From contig NC_013729.1 in NCBI RefSeq assembly GCF_000024345.1, positions 3,534,001 through 3,598,000 on the forward strand: a stretch of 64,000 bases of DNA. Reading direction: 5' to 3'. Positions 1 through 8,569 of this stretch are shown here, piece by piece. The DNA comes from Kribbella flavida DSM 17836 (lineage in GTDB: Bacteria; Actinomycetota; Actinomycetes; Propionibacteriales; Kribbellaceae). How positions within the stretch are numbered: the stretch's first letter is position 1; each line of letters starts with the position of its first letter. The notes below the pieces were generated by a model. That model searched no databases and was not told where the DNA came from. It worked only from the letters and a program-made list of their open reading frames with translations. A program made the translations under genes and the position numbers.

Positions 1-1
1 C

Positions 2-2638
2 TCGGGCGTGGTGCTGATCGCGGGCGCGGCGAGCGTGACGCTGCCGGTCGCCAACGCGGTGACCACCACGAGCGTCGCGGCGCCGATGTCGGTGAGCGCC
101 ACCCAGGGCGGCGGCAACGACTCCACCAGCTCGTTCCGGCAGACCGAGGCCCGCAGCACGGTGCTGAGCGGCGCGGAGCGGACCGGAGTACGGACCAACA
201 ACGACCAGTCGGGTCAGGTGGTCAAGTACACCGAGGTCAAGCCGCCGCAGGGACGCAACTACGACTGCCTGTGGGACATCGCCGAGCGCTACCTCGGTGA
301 GGGCCGGCGCTACAAGGAGATCTACGAGCTCAACAAGAACAAGCTGCAGCCGGACGGCCGGCGACTCACCAACCCGGACCTGATCATGCCGGGCTGGCAG
401 GTGCGGCTGCCGGCCGACGCGAAGGGCCCGGGCGTGCACACGGTCCGGGTCGCCGTCGACTCCACCGGGCAGGACCCGCACGCGGAGAAGAACTCCCCGA
501 ACACCACCGAGACCAAGGCGAAGACCTCGACCAAGGTGACGCCGAAGGCGAGCACCCGGACCGAGAGCCCGAGCACGGACGGCAAGGGGTCGCGCTGGTT
601 CGAGGAGCAGGGCGTCGAGAAGGGCTCGTCGGTGGAGATCGGCAGCGCCGCCGCCGACCCGACCGCGAAGAACGCCAAGCCGAACGAGCCGGGCGTCGAC
701 GTGGCCCAGCCGCACGGCCCCGGGACGACGGACGCACGGCCGGGCGACCCCGCCCCGGGCGGCACCAAGGTGCCCGACGCGGTTCCGGCTCCGGCCGGCA
801 GCGGCGTCAGCCTCACCGAGGCCGGGATCTACGGCTTCGGCGCGACCCTGCTGGCCGCCGGTCTGGCGATCGCGCTGAAGCGTCGCCGGGGCTGGGCCCA
901 GGGCCCCGGTCCCAAGGCCGCGTCGACCCGGCAGACCGAGGTCAGCCTGCGACTCGCGTCCGACGTGCCGACGGCGCACTTCGTCGACAACGCGCTGCGG
1001 CAGCTCGGCGCCAGCATGACCGAGGCGAACCGCTCGATGCCGGCCGTCGTCGCCGCGCTGGTGACCGACCGGGCGCTCACGTTGGTGCTGGAGCCGGGGG
1101 AGCACCAAGCGCCGCCGCCGGCTCCGTGGCAGGTCATCGCCGACGGGCGCCGCTGGGTGCTGCGCCGCGCGTACGCCCCGGCCGGAGACGTGGCCGCGCC
1201 GTCGCCGTACCCGACGCTGGTCACCATCGGCCGGAACGCCGACGGCGCGACCGTGCTGGTCGACCTCGACACCGCACGGGGCATCGTCAGCTTCGGCGGC
1301 GTCACCAACGCCTCCCGCGACGTCGTCGGTTCACTGGCCGCCGAGCTGGCCACGAACCTGTGGTCGGAGGGCGCGCACGTCAGCATGGTCGGGTTCGGTG
1401 ACGACCTGTCGTCGCTGGCACCGAGCCGGCTGAGCTACTGGACCCGGCTGGACGACGCGCTGCGCGAGATCTCCACCCGGACCGATCACCAGGTGCAGGC
1501 CTGCACCCGCCGCAACGCCGACTCGGTGACGGCCGCGCGGATGGCCCACCCCGACCCGGTGCTCTGGGGCCCGGAGATCGTCTTCGTGTCCGCGCCGCCG
1601 TCGCCGGAGGAGGAGCAGCAGCTGGTCCAGCTCGCCTCCGACCCGCGGCGCTGCGTGGCGGTGGTCGTGGTCGGCGACGTGCTGAACGCGCCCTGGCGCT
1701 TCGTGGTGGACGAGAAGAACCAGGCGGTCTGCCGGCTGCTCGGGCTCGAGGTCGATGCCCACAGCATCAACCCGGCCCAGTTCGCCGACCTGGTCGCGCT
1801 GTTCGAGGTGGCCGAGTCGGAGGCGCGGGACAAGCGGCGCGCCGAGCAGAACCTGCCGGCGTACGAGTTCTCCTCCGCGGACCTGAGCCAGGCGGCGCCG
1901 GTCGAGGTCGACCTGCTCGGTCCGGTCGAGGTGGACGCGCGCGGCACGATCGACCCGGGCCGGCTGGAGCTGGCCACCGAGATCGTGACGTTCCTGGCCA
2001 GCCAGGACTACGGCGTGCACCCGAACGTGCTGGCCGGCTCGATCTGGCCGCGCGGGATCAGCGAGGAGCTGCGCAACGCCGCGCTGGAGCACACCCGGCA
2101 GTGGCTCGGCCCGGACGCGATGTACGCCGACGAGTCGGGCCGGTGGATGCTGAACCGCAGCACCGTCCGGGTGGACTGGGACGTGTTCCGCACGCTGGCC
2201 AAGCAGGCCGAGATGATGGAGGACCCGCGCGGGCCGCTGTCGACGGCGCTCAGCCTGGTGCACGGGCAGGCTTGGTCGGGGCTGCCGGCCGGGCGGTACT
2301 CCTGGCTGGCCACGTCCGGGATCGAGCGGCGGATGGCCGAGGCGGTCGTCGACGCCGCGCTCAAGCTGGCCGAGGCGAGTCTGCGCCACAACGACGGCAA
2401 CCTGGCCCGGGTGGCGCTGCAGACCGGTCTGAGCTTCTCGCCGGCGTCGGAGGACCTGTGGCGCGCGACGCTACGACTGGCCTCGCACTTCGGCACCACC
2501 GAGGACGTCACGGCGGTCGCGGGCCAGATGTACGCGGCGCTGGCCAAGCACGGCGGCCCGCGCGGGCCGGAGGCGGAGACCGACGCGCTGGTCGACGAGC
2601 TGCTGCCGGGCTACCGACGGCCGGCCGCGGTCGCGTAG
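2..2638 (+). CDS. LysM and BTAD-type domain membrane protein, 5' partial
   Basis: The frame is open to the left edge, so the true start lies outside the window. The visible part begins with a hydrophobic stretch (end of a membrane segment or signal). A LysM-like peptidoglycan-binding segment follows at about residues 70-136 (counted from base 8), with the typical DIAERYLGEGRRYKEIYELN core and a closing GWQVRLP. Next are a Pro/Lys/Thr-rich linker, one transmembrane helix near 270-290 followed by KRRR, and a long cytoplasmic part. The last 240 residues resemble a winged-helix plus bacterial transcriptional activation (BTAD) domain, starting VDLLGPVEVDARG. The layout suggests a wall-anchored sensor with a cytoplasmic helical-repeat domain, but the function is unknown. 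A strong hairpin follows the stop. Confidence 0.85.
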   Translation, partial: SGVVLIAGAASVTLPVANAVTTTSVAAPMSVSATQGGGNDSTSSFRQTEARSTVLSGAERTGVRTNNDQSGQVVKYTEVKPPQGRNYDCLWDIAERYLGEGRRYKEIYELNKNKLQPDGRRLTNPDLIMPGWQVRLPADAKGPGVHTVRVAVDSTGQDPHAEKNSPNTTETKAKTSTKVTPKASTRTESPSTDGKGSRWFEEQGVEKGSSVEIGSAAADPTAKNAKPNEPGVDVAQPHGPGTTDARPGDPAPGGTKVPDAVPAPAGSGVSLTEAGIYGFGATLLAAGLAIALKRRRGWAQGPGPKAASTRQTEVSLRLASDVPTAHFVDNALRQLGASMTEANRSMPAVVAALVTDRALTLVLEPGEHQAPPPAPWQVIADGRRWVLRRAYAPAGDVAAPSPYPTLVTIGRNADGATVLVDLDTARGIVSFGGVTNASRDVVGSLAAELATNLWSEGAHVSMVGFGDDLSSLAPSRLSYWTRLDDALREISTRTDHQVQACTRRNADSVTAARMAHPDPVLWGPEIVFVSAPPSPEEEQQLVQLASDPRRCVAVVVVGDVLNAPWRFVVDEKNQAVCRLLGLEVDAHSINPAQFADLVALFEVAESEARDKRRAEQNLPAYEFSSADLSQAAPVEVDLLGPVEVDARGTIDPGRLELATEIVTFLASQDYGVHPNVLAGSIWPRGISEELRNAALEHTRQWLGPDAMYADESGRWMLNRSTVRVDWDVFRTLAKQAEMMEDPRGPLSTALSLVHGQAWSGLPAGRYSWLATSGIERRMAEAVVDAALKLAEASLRHNDGNLARVALQTGLSFSPASEDLWRATLRLASHFGTTEDVTAVAGQMYAALAKHGGPRGPEAETDALVDELLPGYRRPAAVA

Positions 2639-2689
2639 TACGAGCTGAAAGCAGTACGGAGTCAGGCGCTCCGAGCTACCTGCAAGAGG

Positions 2690-2721
2690 AAGCCCGCCCT
2701 GGGTGTCCCCGGGGCGGGCTT
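2690..2721. terminator. Bidirectional hairpin terminator
   Basis: A perfect 10-bp stem (AAGCCCGCCC paired with GGGCGGGCTT) closes an 12-base loop between two convergent genes. T residues lie on one side and A residues on the other, so it could terminate the LysM/BTAD gene from the left and the metallopeptidase gene from the right. Confidence 0.8.
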
Positions 2722-2745
2722 TCGGCTGTCTGACGAGGTGGCGGC

Positions 2746-3654
2746 TCAGAGCTGGCTGCTGCCCCAGGTGTCGCAGGCGGTCATGTCGCCGGAGTCCATC
2801 CCGACCTTGAACCACTTCATCCGCTGCTCGGCGGTGCCGTGGCTGAAGTTCTCCGGGGTGACCCGGCCCTGGGTCTTCTCCTGGATCCGGTCGTCGCCGA
2901 CCGAGGCGGCGGCGTCCAGGCCGCGGGCGATGTCGTCCTCGGTCAGACCCTCGATGAAGGTGTCGCCGTCCTTGTCCGGCACGGTGGTGGCGTGGTTGGT
3001 CCAGATCCCGGCCAGGCAGTCGGCCTGCAGCTCGGAGCGGACCGCGTCGGAGGTCGGGCCCTCCCGGGTCTTGATCCGGTCCAGGTAGCCGTAGAGGTTC
3101 TGGATGTGGTGCCCGTACTCGTGGGCCACGACGTACGCCTCGGCGAAGTTGCCGCCGCGCGCGCCCAGCTGGGTCTGCAGGGTCTGGAAGAAGCTGATGT
3201 CCAGGAAGACCCGCATCTCGGGCGGACAGTAGAACGGGCCGACCGCGCTCGACGCGGCGCCGCAGCGCGTGTTGACCGAGCCGGTGAAGATCCGCATCGG
3301 GGCGCGCGTGTACTTCTTGCCGCGCCGTGGCAGCTCGGCCGCCCAGAAGCCCTCGATGGAGTTCTGGTAGAAGACGAACCGGCAGTCCTCGTTCTTGGCG
3401 AGGTCGGTGCCCTTCGTGCAGGTGTCGAGGTTGCCCGCGCCGGTGTTGCGCACGGTCGGCTCCTCGGAGCCGCCGCCGCCGACGCCGGGGATCCCGCCGT
3501 TGAGCAGCAGGATCACCACCAGCAGGATCAGGCCGCCGATGCCGCCGCCGACCGGGATGCCCATCCCGCCGGGCAGCATGCCGCCGCCTCCGCCACTACC
3601 GCGCGTGTCCTCGACGCCACTGGTGTCCAAGTCGGCGTCCGGGTTGAATTTCAC
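2746..3654 (-). CDS. Neutral zinc metallopeptidase (YpfJ/KPN_02809 family)
   Basis: The 302-aa protein has a short cytoplasmic Gly-rich N-terminus, one transmembrane helix (GLILLVVILLLNGG, about residues 40-54) and an extracytoplasmic domain with the zinc-binding HEYGHH motif. The surrounding sequence (FYCPPEMRVFLDISFF, VVAHEYGHHIQNL) is characteristic of the neutral zinc metallopeptidase family PF04228. Known members are membrane-anchored and of poorly known substrate. The gene is divergent from the ABC-F gene, about 105 bp away. The start is the ATG giving MKFNPDAD, common in this family. Confidence 0.92.
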   Translation of the reverse strand: MKFNPDADLDTSGVEDTRGSGGGGGMLPGGMGIPVGGGIGGLILLVVILLLNGGIPGVGGGGSEEPTVRNTGAGNLDTCTKGTDLAKNEDCRFVFYQNSIEGFWAAELPRRGKKYTRAPMRIFTGSVNTRCGAASSAVGPFYCPPEMRVFLDISFFQTLQTQLGARGGNFAEAYVVAHEYGHHIQNLYGYLDRIKTREGPTSDAVRSELQADCLAGIWTNHATTVPDKDGDTFIEGLTEDDIARGLDAAASVGDDRIQEKTQGRVTPENFSHGTAEQRMKWFKVGMDSGDMTACDTWGSSQL

Positions 3655-3759
3655 AGCAACTACACTAGACCGCGGTGCGGGGTACAGGCCGACTTCAGAC
3701 GTGGCGTCGCCGACCCGCCTGACCCCCTGTCACCCGAGTTTGAGGACCCCTGCGCCGCC

Positions 3760-5358
3760 ATGATCACCGTCACCAACCTCGAGGTCCGTGTCGGGGCTCG
3801 GCAGCTGCTCGCGCCGGCGTCCTTCCGCGTCGGTCCGGGCGACAAGGTCGGTCTGGTCGGGCGGAACGGCGCCGGCAAGACGACGCTGACCAAGATCCTG
3901 GCCGGCGAAGGGCTGCCGGCCAGCGGCTCGGTCACCTCCTCGGGCCTGATCGGCTACCTGCCGCAGGACCCGCGCACCGGCGACCTGGAGATGCTGGCCC
4001 GGGACCGCATCCTGTCCGCCCGGGGCCTGGACGAGGTGGTCCGGCGGATGCGCAACGCCGAGAAGGCGATGGCCAGCGCGGACGACAAGACCCGCGAGAA
4101 GGGCATGCGCCGCTACGAGCGGGCCGAGCAGGACCTGCACGCCGCCGGCGGGTACGCCGCGGAGTCGGAGGCGGCCCGGATCGCGGCGAACCTCGGTCTC
4201 CCGGACCGGGTGCTCGGACAGCCGCTCGGCACGTTGTCCGGTGGTCAGCGCCGCCGGGTCGAGCTGGCCCGGATCCTGTTCGCGCAGGCCGAGACGCTGC
4301 TGCTGGACGAGCCGACCAACCACCTGGACGCGGACTCGATCGTCTGGCTGCGCGACTTCCTGAAGACCTATCCCGGTGGCGTGATCATGATCAGCCACGA
4401 CGTGAACCTGCTCGAGGAGACCGTCACCCGGGTCTTCCACCTGGACGCGAACCGGGCCGAGATCGACGTCTACAACGTCGGCTGGAAGGCGTACCTGACC
4501 CAGCGCGAGACCGACGAGCGGCGGCGCAAGCGCGAGCGGGCGAACGCCGAGAAGGTGGCCGGCCGGCTGGTCGAGCAGGCCAACAAGATGCGCGCGAAGG
4601 CCACCAAGGCGGCCGGCGCGCAGCAGATGCTCAAGCGCGCCGAGAAGCTGATGGCCTCGCTCGACGACGAGCGTCAGTCGGACCGGGTGGCGAAGATCTC
4701 CTTCCCGACCCCGGCGCCGTGCGGCAAGACGCCGCTGATGGCCCGTGGGCTGTCGAAGTCCTACGGCTCGCTGGAGATCTTCACCGGCGTCGACCTGGCG
4801 ATCGACCGTGGCTCGCGCGTCGTCGTGCTCGGGCTGAACGGCGCGGGCAAGACCACGCTGCTGCGGGTGCTGTCCGGCATCGAGAAGGCCGACACCGGCG
4901 AGGTGATCGACGGCCATGGGCTCAAGCTCGGGTACTACGCCCAGGAGCACGAGACGCTCGATGTGAACCGGACCGTGCTGGAGAACATGAAGTCCGCCGC
5001 CCCCGACCTGAACGAGACGCAGGCGCGCAGCGTGCTGGGCTCGTTCCTGTTCACCGGTGACGACTCCGACAAGCCCGCCAAGGTGCTGTCGGGTGGTGAG
5101 AAGACCCGGCTCGCGCTGGCGACGCTGGTCGTCTCGGCCGCGAACGTGCTGCTGCTCGACGAGCCGACCAACAACCTGGACCCCGCATCCCGCACCGAGG
5201 TGCTGAACGCGATCCGCTCCTACACCGGTGCGATCGTGCTGGTCACCCACGACGAGGGCGCGGTCGAGGCGCTGGAGCCGGAGCGCGTGCTGCTGCTTCC
5301 GGACGGCGTGGAGGACCTCTGGACCAGCGAGTACGCCGACCTGGTGTCGCTCGCCTGA
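3760..5358 (+). CDS. ABC-F family ATPase
   Basis: The 532-aa protein has two nucleotide-binding domains and no membrane segments, the ABC-F arrangement. Domain 1 has Walker A GRNGAGKT, signature LSGGQ and LLLDEPTNHLD; domain 2 has GLNGAGKT, LSGGEK and LLLDEPTNNLD. A charged Arg/Lys-rich linker (about residues 240-310) joins them. ABC-F proteins act on the ribosome, either relieving stalls or protecting against antibiotics. Nothing in the context tells housekeeping from resistance. The start giving MITVTNLEVRVG fits the first beta strand; the frame is open further upstream but that DNA overlaps the divergent peptidase gene. Confidence 0.92.
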   Translation: MITVTNLEVRVGARQLLAPASFRVGPGDKVGLVGRNGAGKTTLTKILAGEGLPASGSVTSSGLIGYLPQDPRTGDLEMLARDRILSARGLDEVVRRMRNAEKAMASADDKTREKGMRRYERAEQDLHAAGGYAAESEAARIAANLGLPDRVLGQPLGTLSGGQRRRVELARILFAQAETLLLDEPTNHLDADSIVWLRDFLKTYPGGVIMISHDVNLLEETVTRVFHLDANRAEIDVYNVGWKAYLTQRETDERRRKRERANAEKVAGRLVEQANKMRAKATKAAGAQQMLKRAEKLMASLDDERQSDRVAKISFPTPAPCGKTPLMARGLSKSYGSLEIFTGVDLAIDRGSRVVVLGLNGAGKTTLLRVLSGIEKADTGEVIDGHGLKLGYYAQEHETLDVNRTVLENMKSAAPDLNETQARSVLGSFLFTGDDSDKPAKVLSGGEKTRLALATLVVSAANVLLLDEPTNNLDPASRTEVLNAIRSYTGAIVLVTHDEGAVEALEPERVLLLPDGVEDLWTSEYADLVSLA

Positions 5359-5443
5359 CGTTGTCCGCCGCCGCGCCTGCGCGCTTTTCCACAGGTGACG
5401 GCGACCGCACGGAATCCGAAAGCGGTTCGCGTATGTTCACTGC

Positions 5444-6214
5444 ATGACGGAGAGTGGACTGCGGTTGACGGTGGACGGGCCGGTGGCCCGGGTCGTGCTG
5501 GACCGGCCGGAGGTGCGCAACGCGCAGACACCGGCGATGTGGCGGACGCTGGCGAAGTTCGGTGAGCGGCTGCCGGACGACGTGCGCGTGGTGGTCGTGT
5601 CGGGAGAGGGGCCGTCGTTCTCGGCCGGTCTGGACCGGCGGCTGATCGCGGGCGAGCCGGCCGACGGCGAGGAGCCGTTGCTCGCGCTCGGCGCCAAGCC
5701 CGCGGACGTGGTGCACGCGGAGATCGCCGGGTTCCAGGCCGGGTTCTCCTGGCTGCGGCGGCCCGAGATCGTCAGCATCGCGGCGGTCCAGGGGCACGCC
5801 GTGGGTGCCGGGTTCCAGCTGGCGCTCGCCTGCGACCTGCGGGTGGTCACGCCGGACGCGCAGTTCAGCATGCGGGAGCCCGCGCTCGGGCTGGTGCCGG
5901 ACCTCGGTGGCACCCAGCCCTTGGTTCAGCTGGTCGGCTACTCCCGCGCGCTGGAGATCTGCGCGACCTCGCGCTGGGTGGAGGCCGAGGAGGCGCGTCA
6001 GGTCGGCCTAGCGAACATCGTCGTCCCAGCGGAGGAGCTGGCGGCGACGGTGAAGGACCTGACCGAAGCGCTGCTGGCGCCGTTGCCGGGCGCCATCCGC
6101 GAGACGAAGGCGTTGCTGCTGAGCGCCGCCGACACGTCGTACGAGCAGCAGCTGCGGGCCGAGCGGGAGGCTCAGCAGCGGCGGCTGGCGGAGCTGGTGG
6201 GAAGTTTCGGCTGA
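5444..6214 (+). CDS. Enoyl-CoA hydratase/isomerase family protein
   Basis: This 256-aa crotonase-fold protein has the oxyanion-hole segment SFSAGLD near residue 63 and the second conserved glycine-rich segment AVGAGFQLALACDLRV near residue 110. The family hydrates or isomerises enoyl-CoA thioesters. At the two usual catalytic acid positions it reads MREPALGLVPDLGG, so an acid (E) is present, and hydratase or isomerase activity is plausible. A TATGTT element lies a few bases before the ATG, compatible with a short leader. Confidence 0.88.
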   Translation: MTESGLRLTVDGPVARVVLDRPEVRNAQTPAMWRTLAKFGERLPDDVRVVVVSGEGPSFSAGLDRRLIAGEPADGEEPLLALGAKPADVVHAEIAGFQAGFSWLRRPEIVSIAAVQGHAVGAGFQLALACDLRVVTPDAQFSMREPALGLVPDLGGTQPLVQLVGYSRALEICATSRWVEAEEARQVGLANIVVPAEELAATVKDLTEALLAPLPGAIRETKALLLSAADTSYEQQLRAEREAQQRRLAELVGSFG

Positions 6215-6261
6215 CCTGAAGTGTTGTCAAGGTTGAACGGCGCAGAGCGGGGAGGAACCGG

Positions 6262-8148
6262 ATGTCGTCAGGCATGATGCGGGGCGGGCCTGGCGGCGCG
6301 GGCAGTTGGCGCCGCCAGGACGCGTCGGTGGTGAACCAGAAGCTCGCCAAGGGCACGGTCCGCCGGATCGTACGGTTCGCCCGGCCGTTCCGGCGGCACA
6401 TCACGGTGTTCCTGGTGCTGGTCGTGCTGTCGGCGGTCCTGGTGATCGCCTCGCCGCTGTTGTTCAAGAAGATCGTCGACGACGGCATCGTCAAGGGCGA
6501 CGCGGGGCTGGTGACCGCGCTCGCGCTGGTGGTCGCCGCGCTCGCCGTGGTCGAGGCCGGTCTCGCGCTGGTGCAGCGCTGGTACTCCGCGCAGATCGGC
6601 GAAGGACTGATCTTCGACCTGCGGACCAAGGTGTTCGGGCACGTGCAGCGGATGCCGGTCGCGTTTTTCACCCGCACCCAGACCGGTGCGCTGGTCTCGC
6701 GGCTCAACACCGACGTCATCGGTGCCCAGCAGGCGTTCACCTCGACCCTGTCCGGCGTCGTGTCGAACATCATCAGCCTGATCCTGGTCGTCGGCGCGAT
6801 GGCGCTGCTCAGCTGGCAGTTGACGCTGGTCGCCGTCCTGCTGCTGCCGGTCTTCCTCATCCCGGCCCGGATCCTGGGCCGCCGGCTGGCCGAGCTGACC
6901 CGCGAGCAGATGCAGCTGAACGCCGACATGTCGACGGCGATGACCGAGCGGTTCAGCGTCGGCGGCGCGCTGCTGGTGACCCTGTTCGGTCGGCCGGAGT
7001 CGGAGAACCGTGAGTTCGCCCAGCGCGCCGGGAGGGTGCGCGACCTCGGGATCCGCACCGCGATGCTCGGCCGGGTGTTTTTCACCGCGCTGACGCTGGT
7101 CGCGGCGCTCGCGACCGCCCTCGTGTACGGCGTCGGCGGCAACCTGGCCGTCCGCAACAGCCTGACGGTCGGCACCCTGCTCGCGCTGGTGGCACTGCTC
7201 GGCCGTCTCTACGGCCCGCTGACCGCCCTGTCCAACATCCGCGTCGACGTGATGACCGCCCTGGTCTCCTTCGAGCGTGTCTTCGAGGTGCTCGACCTGG
7301 AGCCGATGATCCAGGACCGGCCGGACGCCGAACCGCTGCCGGCCGACGCCGCGTCGGTCACCTTCGACCACGTCGGTTTCTCCTACCCGACGGCCGACCA
7401 GGTGTCGCTGGCCAGCCTGGAGTCTGTCGCCGTGCTGGACAAGCGTGCGTCGTCGTCGGTGCTGCACGACGTCAGCTTCACCGTCGAGCCTGGCCAGATG
7501 GTCGCGCTGGTGGGGCCCTCGGGTGCCGGCAAGACGACGATCACCAACCTGGTCGCCCGGCTGTACGACGTGACCAGCGGCTCGGTCCGGGTGGGGGACC
7601 GCGACGTCCGCGAGGTGACGCTGCGATCGCTGCACGACGCGGTCGGCTACGTGACCCAGGACGCGCACATGTTCCACGACTCCATCCGGGCGAACCTGAC
7701 CTACGCCAAGCCCGACGCGACCGAGGCCGAGATGGAGGAGGCGCTGCGGTCGGCGCAGGTCTGGGACCTCGTCTCGTCCCTGCCCGACGGACTCGACACC
7801 GTCGTCGGGGACCGCGGCCACCGGCTGTCCGGTGGGGAGCGCCAGCGGCTGGCCATCGCCCGGCTCCTGCTGAAGGCGCCGCACATCGTCGTTCTGGACG
7901 AGGCGACCGCGCACCTGGACTCGGAGTCGGAGGTCGCGGTCCAGCAGGCCCTCGACACCGCGCTGGAAGGCCGGACGTCGCTGGTCATCGCGCACCGGCT
8001 GTCCACGGTCCGCAACGCCGACCAGATCCTGGTCGTCGACCACGGCACGATCGTCGAGCGCGGCACCCACGAGGAGTTGCTGGCGCTCAACGGCGAGTAC
8101 GCCGACCTCTACCGCACCCAGTTCGCCGAGAGTCCCGCCGCGGTCTGA
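6262..8148 (+). CDS. ABC exporter, fused transmembrane and ATPase domains
   Basis: The 628-aa half-transporter has an N-terminal six-helix exporter domain (about residues 45-330) and a C-terminal ATPase domain. The latter shows Walker A GPSGAGKTT (near 417), signature LSGGERQR (near 522), Walker B IVVLDEATAHLD and a switch His in VIAHRLS. A roughly 20-residue insertion follows the A-loop region (after FSYPTADQ). Such proteins work as homo- or heterodimers exporting lipids, peptides or drugs; no partner gene is adjacent, so a homodimer is likely. The GGGGAGGAA ribosome site is well placed before the ATG. Confidence 0.9.
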   Translation: MSSGMMRGGPGGAGSWRRQDASVVNQKLAKGTVRRIVRFARPFRRHITVFLVLVVLSAVLVIASPLLFKKIVDDGIVKGDAGLVTALALVVAALAVVEAGLALVQRWYSAQIGEGLIFDLRTKVFGHVQRMPVAFFTRTQTGALVSRLNTDVIGAQQAFTSTLSGVVSNIISLILVVGAMALLSWQLTLVAVLLLPVFLIPARILGRRLAELTREQMQLNADMSTAMTERFSVGGALLVTLFGRPESENREFAQRAGRVRDLGIRTAMLGRVFFTALTLVAALATALVYGVGGNLAVRNSLTVGTLLALVALLGRLYGPLTALSNIRVDVMTALVSFERVFEVLDLEPMIQDRPDAEPLPADAASVTFDHVGFSYPTADQVSLASLESVAVLDKRASSSVLHDVSFTVEPGQMVALVGPSGAGKTTITNLVARLYDVTSGSVRVGDRDVREVTLRSLHDAVGYVTQDAHMFHDSIRANLTYAKPDATEAEMEEALRSAQVWDLVSSLPDGLDTVVGDRGHRLSGGERQRLAIARLLLKAPHIVVLDEATAHLDSESEVAVQQALDTALEGRTSLVIAHRLSTVRNADQILVVDHGTIVERGTHEELLALNGEYADLYRTQFAESPAAV

Positions 8149-8225
8149 GCCGTGCGGCGCTGCTATCAGCGGGGATACTGTTGATAGGCAGCGGCATTGT
8201 CCTGACGTGAGGGAAGGACTGCGGG

Positions 8226-8402
8226 ATGATCAAGTTCGCGCTGGTGCTGGGCGCCGGCTACACCGGATTCAAGCTCGCGTACCACTCCGAGGACGGCGTG
8301 CACTACGGCAAGGTCGGCGAGCAGGCCCTGCGCCGTGGCCTGTCGCTGTTCTTCGCGGCTCTGGCCGGCGGTCTCGCCTACGCCGCCCTGGTGCTGCACT
8401 GA
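8226..8402 (+). CDS. Small membrane protein, 58 aa
   Basis: A short gene with a good ribosome binding site (GGGAAGGACTGCGGG before ATG) encodes MIKFALVLGAGYTGFKLAYH at its start and ends with a hydrophobic helix (LFFAALAGGLAYAALVLH). Two hydrophobic stretches suggest one or two membrane segments around a hydrophilic SEDGVHYGKVGEQ loop. It lies in the gap between the ABC exporter and the carboxylase. No function is recognised. Coding is supported by the third-position G/C bias and the ribosome site. Confidence 0.65.
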   Translation: MIKFALVLGAGYTGFKLAYHSEDGVHYGKVGEQALRRGLSLFFAALAGGLAYAALVLH

Positions 8403-8569
8403 CGGTTCCCCTTGGGGCCGCACTGACGCGTCGCCACCGCTGTACCGGCCGTTCGGCTGTCCGCACCACCGCTGTCCTGCGGCACCGACCAGGACCCCGA
8501 CTCGACGGTAGGGGCGATGTCCTGGGAATGTGTGCGGTGTCAGATTGTCGAGGACAGGAGTGCCGCCCG

